From NCBI GenBank assembly GCA_016215625.1, contig JACRIW010000031.1, forward strand, positions 1 to 64,000: a stretch of DNA of 64,000 bases, in the 5' to 3' direction. The position numbers and the translations under genes were made by a program. The notes beneath the pieces are model-generated. The model saw nothing but the letters and a program-made list of their open reading frames with translations. It ran no database searches and had not been told where the DNA came from. Source of the stretch: Candidatus Eiseniibacteriota bacterium (GTDB lineage: Bacteria > Eisenbacteria > RBG-16-71-46). Below are positions 28,394 through 35,274 of the stretch, one piece after another (within the stretch, counting starts at the first letter, position 1; the number at the start of each line of letters is the position of its first letter).

Positions 28394-28594
28394 GGGGTTT
28401 CCCTGCGCGCGGCCGCGTGGGTACGGAAGAGATTGGACGCGGCCAACTTCTCGCCGGCCGTCCGGGGTGTCAATCCGCGCACCGCCCCCGCGCGGTCAGG
28501 TCGCGGCCAAATCGCCCATTGTGGGCGGCCGTCCGGGGCCGGTAGCCTTTTCACTCGGACATTCTTCTCGCCCACACACCCGAAAGGCCGCTCC

Positions 28595-29239
28595 ATGCTC
28601 CTGCACGCCCGCCGTTTCGCGATCTTCGCCCTGACCGCGCTCACGACCGCGGCGCCGTCGGCTCGCGCCGCGAACCTCGTGGACAATCCGGGCTTCGAGA
28701 GTCCCGCGCTCTCCGGCATCGTCGCGCGCTACACGTGCAACTGCGTGCCCACGGGCTTCGGCTGGACGGTCGGCGGCGCCGGCGTGGACCTGATCCGGCT
28801 CTACTGGGCGCCGCGGGAAGGCAGCCAGTCGCTCGACCTGAACCAGGACATCCAGACGGCGGGCACGCCGCCCGGAGCCGTGTCGCAGGTGATCGTGACG
28901 ACGCCGGGCACGACCTACACGATCGGCTTCTGGATGGCCGCGAACCCCGACCACTCGCGCGCGCCGGACGACGGTCCTCCGGTGAAGACGATGGACGTTT
29001 CCTTCGGCGCCATGACGCACTCGTACACGTTCGACGTCACCGGGCGGACGCTCGCCGATCCGGGTTGGACGTATCACGCGTTCGACGCGGTCGCGACCGG
29101 CGCCACGACGACGTTGTCGTTCGTGAGCACGATCACCGGCTACGCCGGTGCCGCGATCGACGACGTGAGCGTCACCGCCTCCGCCGTCACCGGCGTGCGT
29201 CCGGGCACGTGGGGGCGCATCAAGCAGCTGTACCGCTGA
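28595..29239 (+). CDS. Secreted DUF642/choice-of-anchor-like protein with a WGRIKQLYR tail
   Basis: 214 aa from ATG 28595 (AAAGG at 28582-28586); the long in-frame extension across cydA is a shadow. Signal peptide ends SARA-ANL. The mature protein starts NLVDNPGFESPAL, the typical opening of DUF642/choice-of-anchor-C domains, and continues as a single galactose-binding-like beta sandwich to AGAAIDDVSVTA. A short tail follows: VTGVRPGTWGRIKQLYR. The tail is not part of the fold and may be an attachment or sorting signal. A putative -10, TAGCCT, lies at 28543-28548. Probably surface associated; ligand unknown. Confidence 0.72.
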   Translation: MLLHARRFAIFALTALTTAAPSARAANLVDNPGFESPALSGIVARYTCNCVPTGFGWTVGGAGVDLIRLYWAPREGSQSLDLNQDIQTAGTPPGAVSQVIVTTPGTTYTIGFWMAANPDHSRAPDDGPPVKTMDVSFGAMTHSYTFDVTGRTLADPGWTYHAFDAVATGATTTLSFVSTITGYAGAAIDDVSVTASAVTGVRPGTWGRIKQLYR

Positions 29240-29280
29240 GCGCGCGCGGCGTGGGGCGTGCACGCCCCGCGTCCGCCCTG

Positions 29281-29286
29281 TAGCCT
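29281..29286 (+). promoter_or_regulatory. Putative -10 (TAGCCT) directly upstream of the photolyase gene
   Basis: TAGCCT ends eight bases before ATG 29295, with no Shine-Dalgarno sequence between, which fits a leaderless transcript. Confidence 0.4.
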
Positions 29287-29294
29287 GCGCCGCC

Positions 29295-30722
29295 ATGCGC
29301 ATCCTGCACTGGTTCCGCAAGGACCTCCGGCTCGACGACAACACCGCGCTGTCCGAGGCCGCACACGACGGGGACGTGATCCCGTTCTACACGAGCGAGC
29401 CCGCGCTGCTCGGCCGGCCCGACATGGCCGCGACACGCGTGCGCTTCGCGCTCGACTCGCTGCGCGCGCTCGACGACGCGATCCGCAGGCGCGGCTCGGC
29501 GCTCGCGCTCGCGCACGGTGACGCGGCCGCGACGGTCGTCGCCGCCGCTCGCGCAGCGCAGGCGGACGCCGTGTACTGGAACGACGAATACGAATCGTCG
29601 CTGCGCCGCCGCGACGACGCGGTCGAAGCGGCGCTGCGCGCGGCGGGCGTGCGCGTGAAGCGCTTCCACGACCGGCTGATCGTCGCGCCGGGCGCGGTCG
29701 CCACGCAGCAGGGTGGACCGTTCTCGGTCTACACGCCGTTCCGCAAGGCGTGCGAGGCGCAGCCGGTGTCGGCGCCGCATCCGCCCGTGACGCGCTTCGC
29801 CACGCACGCGCTGCCCACCCCGAAGCTCGCGCCGCTCGGCGCGCTCGGCTTCGACGACCCCACCGCCGCGCGCTGGCCGGGCGGCGAGCGTGAAGCGCGC
29901 GAGCGCCTCGCCGAGTTTCTTTCTCCCCTCGACAGCGCGCTCGCGCGCTATGGCGACCAGCGCGACGTGCCGTCGGTGCGCGCGACGAGCCTGCTTTCGG
30001 CCGACCTCAAGTTCGGCACGATCGGCATCCGCCGCGTCGTCGCCGAAGTGCGCGCCGCCGTGGCCGCACAGCCGTCGCTGCGCGCGAGTGCGGACAAGTA
30101 CGTGAGCGAGTTGCGCTGGCGCGACTTCTTCGCGCACGTGCTGTGGCACTGGCCGCACGTGGAGTCGGGCGCGTTCCGCCCGATGTACGACGCGCTCGCC
30201 TGGCGCGGCGACGCGCGGCAGTTCGAGGCGTGGACGCAGGGGCGCACGGGCTATCCGATCGTGGACGCCGGCATGCGCGAACTGCTCGCGACCGGGCTCA
30301 TGCACAACCGCGTGCGCATGATCGTCGCGTCGTTCCTCACCAAGGACCTGCTCATGAACTGGCAGCTCGGCGAGCGCCACTTCATGAAGCACCTGGTCGA
30401 CGGCGACCTCGCCGCGAACAACGGCGGCTGGCAGTGGGCCGCGGGCACGGGCACCGACGCCGCGCCCTACTTCCGCATCTTCAACCCCACGTCCCAGGGA
30501 CAGCGTTTCGATCCCGACGGCGCGTACGTGAAGCGCTGGTGCCCGGAACTCGCGGCCGTGCCCGCGTCGCACGTGCACGCGCCGGCCGCGGCGCCGCCGC
30601 TGCTGCTCGCGGCCGCCGGAGTGACGCTCGGCGAGAGCTATCCGTTCCCGATCGTGGACCACGCGGTGCAACGCGACGCCTGTCTCGCCATGTACCGCGC
30701 GGTGCGCCCGGACGTCGCCTGA
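29295..30722 (+). CDS. phrB: Deoxyribodipyrimidine photolyase
   Basis: 475 aa, normal length for a class I CPD photolyase. N-terminal Rossmann domain opens LHWFRKDLRLDDNTAL and carries the antenna-cofactor region to about 140. The FAD domain has the conserved stretch ELRWRDFFAHVLWHWP, then GRTGYPIVDAGMRELLATGLMHNRVRMIVASFLTKDL and the signature LAANNGGWQWAAGTGTDAAPYFRIFNPTSQGQRFDPDG, with the Asn that contacts N5 of FAD. The tryptophans of the electron-transfer chain appear present. Uses blue light to split cyclobutane pyrimidine dimers. Its stop is one base before the next start, so it heads a short operon. Confidence 0.95.
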   Translation: MRILHWFRKDLRLDDNTALSEAAHDGDVIPFYTSEPALLGRPDMAATRVRFALDSLRALDDAIRRRGSALALAHGDAAATVVAAARAAQADAVYWNDEYESSLRRRDDAVEAALRAAGVRVKRFHDRLIVAPGAVATQQGGPFSVYTPFRKACEAQPVSAPHPPVTRFATHALPTPKLAPLGALGFDDPTAARWPGGEREARERLAEFLSPLDSALARYGDQRDVPSVRATSLLSADLKFGTIGIRRVVAEVRAAVAAQPSLRASADKYVSELRWRDFFAHVLWHWPHVESGAFRPMYDALAWRGDARQFEAWTQGRTGYPIVDAGMRELLATGLMHNRVRMIVASFLTKDLLMNWQLGERHFMKHLVDGDLAANNGGWQWAAGTGTDAAPYFRIFNPTSQGQRFDPDGAYVKRWCPELAAVPASHVHAPAAAPPLLLAAAGVTLGESYPFPIVDHAVQRDACLAMYRAVRPDVA

Positions 30723-30723
30723 C

Positions 30724-31666
30724 GTGACCGCGGCGCCGCTGCTCGCCTGGACGAGCGACCACATCACGCTGCCGCTGCCCGCGTCGCATCCGTTCCCGAT
30801 CGAGAAGTACCGCATGCTGCGCGAGCAGCTCACCGCCGAAGGCGTGCTGCGGGACGAGCACGTCACGCGCTCGGACGAAGCGCCGCTCGAGTGGCTGCAC
30901 GCGGCGCACGACGAAGCGTACGTGCGGCGCGCGCTCGAGGGCGCGCTCGATGCGGCCGAGGTGCGCAAGCTCGGCCTGCCGTGGTCGCCCGCGCTCGTGA
31001 GCCGCGCGCGTGCCGCGGTGTTCGGCACGGTGCAGGCGGCGCGCGGCGCTCGTGCACGGCGTCGCGGGCAACCTCGCGGGCGGCACGCACCACGCGTACC
31101 GCGACCGCGGCGAGGCGTACTGCCTGTTCAACGACCTCGCGGTGGCGATCGCGCTCCTGCGCACCGAGGGCGCCGTGCGGCGCCCGTTCGTGCTCGACCT
31201 CGACGTCCACCAGGGCAACGGCACGGCCGCGATCTTCGCGGGCGATCCGGACGTCTTCACGTACTCGCTGCACGCGCGTCACAACTACCCGCTGCGCAAG
31301 GACACGAGCACGCTCGATGTGGAACTGGAGGACGGCGCGGGCGACGAGCAGGTGCTCGCCGCGATCGACGCCACCGTGCCCGCCGCGCTCGACCGGCACG
31401 CTCCGGATCTCGTGCTCTACCAGTCGGGCGTGGACGCGCTGCACACCGACCGGCTCGGCCGGCTCCGCATGACGCACGAGGGGCTGGCCGAGCGCGAGCG
31501 CCGCGTGTTCGCGTGGCTCGAATCTCGGCGCGTGCCCGTCGTGATCACCATGGGCGGCGGCTACGGGCGCCCGATCGCGACTTCGGTCGAGGCGAGCGCG
31601 CAGGTCTGGCGTGAGGCCCGCGCGTCACTTGCGAGGCGTCAAGCCGCCGCCCTCCCCGGCCGATGA
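30724..31666 (+). pseudogene. Histone-deacetylase-family gene (acetoin utilisation/HDAC-like) broken by a frameshift
   Basis: The N-terminal third (from GTG 30724: HPFPIEKYRMLREQL... EWLHAAHDEAYVRRALEG) reads in one frame, and the rest in the +1 frame from about 31046: VAGNLAGGTHHAYRDRGEAYCLFNDLAVA, VLDLDVHQGNG, YSLHARHNYP, YQSGVDALHTDRLG, ITMGGGYGRP. All zinc and catalytic motifs of the class II HDAC-like family are intact (HH dyad, Asp-x-His, later Asp). The shift lies at about 31040-31050 in a GC repeat (gcggcgcgcggcgc): a net +1 or -2. A sequencing error, programmed slip or real inactivation are all possible. If whole, it would be about 313 aa and hydrolyse acetyl-lysine or acetylpolyamines. 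Follows phrB by one base. Confidence 0.8.
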
Positions 31667-31673
31667 CCGCGGC

Positions 31674-32324
31674 GTGTCCGTGAACCCGGTTCCTGCGGCC
31701 CCGCCCGAGAAGTCCGCCACGCTCCGCGACCTCGCGAGTGCACTGCCCGACTTCGCGCTCGCGGTCGTGTGCCTGCTCGCTTGGATCGCACCCGAGGCGC
31801 TCACTCCGGGCGTCGTCCCGTGGATCCTGCTCACCATGCTCGTCGAGTTCGTCGTCGTGCATTCGGCGCCGTTCATGGGACTGCAGCTCGTGAGCGACAT
31901 GCCGGCCGCGCGCAAGCTCCGCAACGTCGTCGCGATCGGCCTCTTCTATTCGGTCTTCCTGCTCGGCTTCTCGCTCGCGTTCCACGCGTGGTGGCCGTTC
32001 GTGTCGTTCTGGCTGCTCACGGCGAACCGGCTCACGGTGCTGACGTTCCGCCAGGGCCGCGAAGGGCGCGAGAGCGCGACGCTCAAGGCGAGCTGGGCCG
32101 CGGGCGCGCTGTGCTACCTCGGCGGCGTGTTCCTCACGACGCTCCTGCCGCTGCCGCGGCTCGGACTCGATCCTGCGTTCGTCGAGTCGCTGCGGCTGAC
32201 CGGCGGCGGGCTGTGGATCGAGCAGCCGTGGCGCGTGCTCGCGTTCGGCGCGTTCTATTTCGCCACCGTCGGCTTCCTCGAAGCGACGGGCTTCCGCGCG
32301 CTCACGCCGAAGCCCGCACGCTGA
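31674..32324 (+). CDS. Multi-pass inner-membrane protein of unknown function
   Basis: 216 aa from GTG 31674 (GTG 31680 is equally possible), seven bases after the HDAC-like stop, so likely the same operon. About five hydrophobic helices: LALAVVCLLAWIA, VPWILLTMLVEFVVVH, NVVAIGLFYSVFLLGFSLAF, AGALCYLGGVFLTTLL, and a last one near VLAFGAFYFATVGFLEATG. A basic loop with RQGREGRESATLKA lies between. No catalytic motif is visible, and I do not recognise the family. Confidence 0.7.
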   Translation: MSVNPVPAAPPEKSATLRDLASALPDFALAVVCLLAWIAPEALTPGVVPWILLTMLVEFVVVHSAPFMGLQLVSDMPAARKLRNVVAIGLFYSVFLLGFSLAFHAWWPFVSFWLLTANRLTVLTFRQGREGRESATLKASWAAGALCYLGGVFLTTLLPLPRLGLDPAFVESLRLTGGGLWIEQPWRVLAFGAFYFATVGFLEATGFRALTPKPAR

Positions 32325-32341
32325 GATCACGCCACCCGCGC

Positions 32342-32362
32342 ACCGTCCACGGCGTGGACGGT
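32342..32362 (+). terminator. Terminator-like hairpin after the membrane protein gene
   Basis: ACCGTCCAC-GGC-GTGGACGGT, perfect nine-base arms, 18 bases past the stop; no T-tract. An 18-base perfect palindrome, CGCGGAGCG-CGCTCCGCG, follows at 32391-32408. Confidence 0.55.
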
Positions 32363-32452
32363 CGCGCCGCGAGCACGCCGCGCATCGCCGCGCGGAGCGC
32401 GCTCCGCGTCCGCCGACAAGAGCGGCGACACGTTCGTCACCCGCATGAACAC

Positions 32453-32483
32453 TGCACGAAATGCTTGACTGGCGTTTCGTGCA
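32453..32483 (+). promoter_or_regulatory. Inverted repeat overlapping a -35-like element upstream of the DUF5666-like gene
   Basis: TGCACGAAA (32453-32461), 13 bases, then TTTCGTGCA (32475-32483): perfect nine-base arms with centres 22 bases apart, about two DNA turns. The spacer holds TTGACT (32465-32470). Could be an operator or a leader hairpin. Confidence 0.5.
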
Positions 32484-32535
32484 CGCGCATGTTGCGCGCG
32501 CCCTGCCCCCGGGGAATCGATGGGAGGTGAGGTTC

Positions 32536-32907
32536 ATGAAGCAGGGCCGATGGATCACTTCGCTCGTGCTCGCCGCGATGCTCGCGACGGTCGCGCTGCC
32601 CGCCGCGCAGGCGGTGGCGGCGCCCCGCAAGAGCGCCGCGGCCACCGCGACGGCGAGCCCGAAGAAGAAGAGCTACGCCTTCCGCCAGTTCACCGGCGTG
32701 GTGAGCGCTCTCGACGCGAGCTCGCTGACGGTCGAGAAGACCGGCAAGCAGGCGAAGACGATGGTCTTCAGCCGGAAGGACGGCATGAAGACCACCGGCG
32801 AACTCGTCAAGGACGCCCGCGTCACGGTGTACTGGCGCGAGGACGGCGGACGTCCCGTCGCGCACAAGGTGGTGGTGAAGGAAGCACCGCTCACCGCCAC
32901 GCGTTGA
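32536..32907 (+). CDS. Small secreted DUF5666-like protein
   Basis: 123 aa from ATG 32536, with an excellent ribosome binding site (GGGAGGTGAGG at 32522-32532). Signal peptide ends near AAQAVAA, followed by a Lys/Ala/Ser linker. The mature core YAFRQFTGVVSALDASSLTVEKTGKQAKTMVF... ARVTVYWREDGGRPVAHKVVV has the short beta-barrel pattern of DUF5666 domains (a G.V..vd..s.tv sequence, then a basic extended half). Role unknown; such proteins are often periplasmic. It is monocistronic, with its own operator-like repeat upstream and a terminator downstream. Confidence 0.68.
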   Translation: MKQGRWITSLVLAAMLATVALPAAQAVAAPRKSAAATATASPKKKSYAFRQFTGVVSALDASSLTVEKTGKQAKTMVFSRKDGMKTTGELVKDARVTVYWREDGGRPVAHKVVVKEAPLTATR

Positions 32908-32936
32908 CGCGACGCTCGCAGGCGAGCCGCACGCAC

Positions 32937-32968
32937 GAGGGCCGGGTTCCGTGAGGAGCCCGGCCCTC
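32937..32968. terminator. Convergent terminator hairpin
   Basis: GAGGGCCGGG (32937-32946) pairs perfectly with CCCGGCCCTC (32959-32968), between the DUF5666-like and YwiC-like stops. Confidence 0.65.
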
Positions 32969-33002
32969 GGCACGTGAAACGGGTGAGCCTGCGCGGTCAC
33001 CG

Positions 33003-33809
33003 TCAGCGCGCGCTCGCCCGTCCCCACACGACCAGCGCGATCACCGCCAGTCCCACCACGATCTCGCTCACGCCGAGCATTGCGGTGCGCAGGCGCGGCC
33101 GCCACGGCGACAACCCCCACACCGCGCGCGCGCCAAGCAGCGCGGCGGCGGCGGTGACCGTGCGCGGCGCGGCGTGCACGGCGACGAGCGCGTACGCGCC
33201 CGCGAGCGCGAGCGCCTGCGCCGCCGCGACGGCGGGCGCGCTCCACGGCTCGCCGCGCTCGAGACGCAGCCGCGCGCGCACGAACGGGATGGTCCCGACG
33301 GCGCGCACCGCGAGCACGCCCCAGAGCCCGAACGCCTCGGCGCGATCCCAGCCCGCGGCGAACGCGATCGCGCTCGCCGAAGCGCCCATCGCGAACGCGC
33401 CGGCCAGTTCCGCTCCCAGGTCGCGCGAGCGGCGCGACAGGTCGTACGCCAGCGCGAGTGCGGCGACCGGCGCAGCCGCCCCGACCGCGAGCAGCACGGG
33501 TCCGCGGGCGAGCGCGAGCGTCCCGGCGAGCGCCGCCGCTCCGGCCAGCGCGCACACGGCGAACGCGCGCTCGGCCACGATCGTGCGCGGGTAGACCTTG
33601 CCGCGCCTGCGGTCGGCGCCGAAGAGCTTGAGCGGCTGGCGCGCGAAGAACGCCGCGACGGTCGCGAACGCGACGAGCGCGCCGGCCGCGGAGGGCGCGA
33701 GCAGCAACCCGAGCACGATCGGCTCACCGAGGAACGCCCAGCCGCCGTGTTCGGTGGGCAGGAGCACACGCCGCAGCGCGGCCGGATCGTCGGACTGAAC
33801 CTTCGTCAT
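33003..33809 (-). CDS. YwiC-like integral membrane protein
   Basis: 268 aa with about eight hydrophobic helices. The N-terminus LLPTEHGGWAFLGEPIVLGLL matches the YwiC family opening (LPKEHG.WA....P). A basic cytoplasmic loop, RQPLKLFGADRRRGKVYPRT, follows helix two. The family is of unknown function; B. subtilis ywiC is a membrane protein next to nitrate-respiration genes, but no such genes occur here. ATG 33809 has no ribosome binding site; a -10-like TATCGT lies eight bases upstream (33823-33818, minus), suggesting a leaderless mRNA. Confidence 0.8.
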   Translation of the reverse strand: MTKVQSDDPAALRRVLLPTEHGGWAFLGEPIVLGLLLAPSAAGALVAFATVAAFFARQPLKLFGADRRRGKVYPRTIVAERAFAVCALAGAAALAGTLALARGPVLLAVGAAAPVAALALAYDLSRRSRDLGAELAGAFAMGASASAIAFAAGWDRAEAFGLWGVLAVRAVGTIPFVRARLRLERGEPWSAPAVAAAQALALAGAYALVAVHAAPRTVTAAAALLGARAVWGLSPWRPRLRTAMLGVSEIVVGLAVIALVVWGRASAR

Positions 33810-33817
33810 GGGGGCGC

Positions 33818-33823
33818 ACGATA
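33818..33823 (-). promoter_or_regulatory. Putative -10 (TATCGT) for the YwiC-like gene
   Basis: Eight bases separate it from ATG 33809 and no Shine-Dalgarno sequence is present; no clear -35. Confidence 0.35.
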
Positions 33824-33916
33824 GCCGAAGCGGCCCGCTTGCTGCGCCCGGCGGGGCTCGGCTAGCTTCCCGCGTCCAAACACGGGAGCGCGCCGGACAG
33901 CCGGCGGCCCGTGACG

Positions 33917-33927
33917 CCCCCCCCCCC
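33917..33927 (+). repeat. Poly-C tract (11 C) upstream of the heme-porin gene
   Basis: Eleven consecutive cytosines lie 13 bases before ATG 33941. They are in the 5' leader, or inside a short N-terminal extension if translation began at GTG 33911. Homopolymers of this length slip readily. Confidence 0.7.
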
Positions 33928-33940
33928 GATGGAGCCTCCC

Positions 33941-35143
33941 ATGCGCCTCTTCCGCGCCTGTCTCACCTTGACGATGCTGCTCGGCGCCGTGCTCGCGATC
34001 GCGCCGGCGTCCGACGCGCTGCCGCTGTTCGCGCAGCGCTACGGCGGCAGCTGCCGCCGCTGCCACAACCCGTTCCCGCGCCTGACCGAGGCGGGCGAAG
34101 CGTTCGCCGCGAACGGCTTCCGCCGTCACGCCGAAGCGCCCACCGACACGATCGGCACGAGCGACGACCTGCTCGTGCTCGGGCGCTCGCTCCCGCTGTC
34201 GATCCGGCTCGAGTCGAACGTCACCTGGCAGGGCGGCGACGGATACGCGCCCGTCACCGACTTCCAGACGCCGTACGCGCTCAAGGTGATCTCGAGCGCG
34301 CCGCTCTCGAAGGACCTCTCCTACTACTTCTACTTCTATTTCTTCGAGCACGGCGAGATGGGCATCGAGGACGCATTCGTGCAGTGGAACGACCTCGGCG
34401 GCAAACCCTTCGACGTGGCGGTCGGCCAGTTCCAGGTCTCCGACCCGCTCTTCAAGCGCGAGCTGCGGCTCGAGCTCGAGGACTACGTGATCTACCGCGC
34501 GCGCGTCGGCGCCTCGCGCGCCGACCTCACCTACGACCGCGGCGTGCTCGCGACGTGGTCGCCGAAGCGCTTCGAGCTGGCCGCGGCCGTCGTGAACGGC
34601 ACGGGCAAGCGTGAGGCGGACGACGGCGAGCGCTTCGACACCGACGCGCCCAAGAACGTGCTCGCGCGCGCGTCGTTCGAGCCCGCGCTCGGCATGCGCG
34701 TCGGCGGCATGGCGTTCGGCGGCTGGGAGGACGGCGACGCGGGCGACGGCGTCGTGCGCTCCGACGTGCGCATGATCGGCGCGGACGCGACGCTGTCGCG
34801 CGGCGCGCTCGAGCTGAACGGCCAGTTCCTGCAGCGCAAGGACCGGCACGCGAACTTCCTGCTCGCGGACACCGAGGCCACGACGCGCGGCGGTTTCCTT
34901 GAAGCGCTGTGGGCGCCGTCCGAGAGCCGCTGGTACGGCTTCGGTCTCTGGAACCGGATCGAGTGCGACCAGCCGCTGCTGAATCCGCGCATGGGCGGGC
35001 CCGAGGGCGTGACGCGCTACGAGACGATCTCCGCCGGCGCCGGCCGCATGCTGCAGCGCAACGTGCGCCTGCAGGCCGAGGCCGGCTGGGACACGCAGGC
35101 GGAATCGGCGCGGCTCGCGTTCACGTTCGTGACCGCGTACTGA
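33941..35143 (+). CDS. Outer-membrane beta-barrel protein with an N-terminal c-type heme motif
   Basis: 400 aa from ATG 33941 (GGAG at 33931). Signal peptide to about residue 26. The mature N-terminus carries one heme motif, CRRCH at 38-42, in the context CRRCHNPFPRLTEAGEAFAANGFRRH, a pattern I associate with cytochrome-porin proteins (CxxCH..FP.L..FG..F...GY). The remainder is a string of amphipathic strands (LSYYFYFYFFEHGEMGIEDAFVQW... FDVAVGQFQV) ending in aromatic Y, as expected for a barrel. Such fusions could bring a heme to the mouth of the pore and move electrons over the outer membrane. Monocistronic, with a very strong terminator. Upstream lies an 11-base C tract and a -10-like TAGCTT (33863-33868). 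Confidence 0.75.
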   Translation: MRLFRACLTLTMLLGAVLAIAPASDALPLFAQRYGGSCRRCHNPFPRLTEAGEAFAANGFRRHAEAPTDTIGTSDDLLVLGRSLPLSIRLESNVTWQGGDGYAPVTDFQTPYALKVISSAPLSKDLSYYFYFYFFEHGEMGIEDAFVQWNDLGGKPFDVAVGQFQVSDPLFKRELRLELEDYVIYRARVGASRADLTYDRGVLATWSPKRFELAAAVVNGTGKREADDGERFDTDAPKNVLARASFEPALGMRVGGMAFGGWEDGDAGDGVVRSDVRMIGADATLSRGALELNGQFLQRKDRHANFLLADTEATTRGGFLEALWAPSESRWYGFGLWNRIECDQPLLNPRMGGPEGVTRYETISAGAGRMLQRNVRLQAEAGWDTQAESARLAFTFVTAY

Positions 35144-35160
35144 CCCTCCCGCGACGCACA

Positions 35161-35206
35161 CCGGACGGCGCGCCCCGAGGCTCGGGGGCGCGCCGTCCGG
35201 CTTTTC
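35161..35206 (+). terminator. Strong rho-independent terminator
   Basis: Perfect 16-base stem: CCGGACGGCGCGCCCC (35161-35176) with GGGGCGCGCCGTCCGG (35185-35200), then CTTTT. Confidence 0.92.
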
Positions 35207-35274
35207 GCATCGGCGGTCCGCGGGTACTGTCGCGCGCGATTCGCGTCCCTCGCGACATTCCTCCGGAGTCCCCG

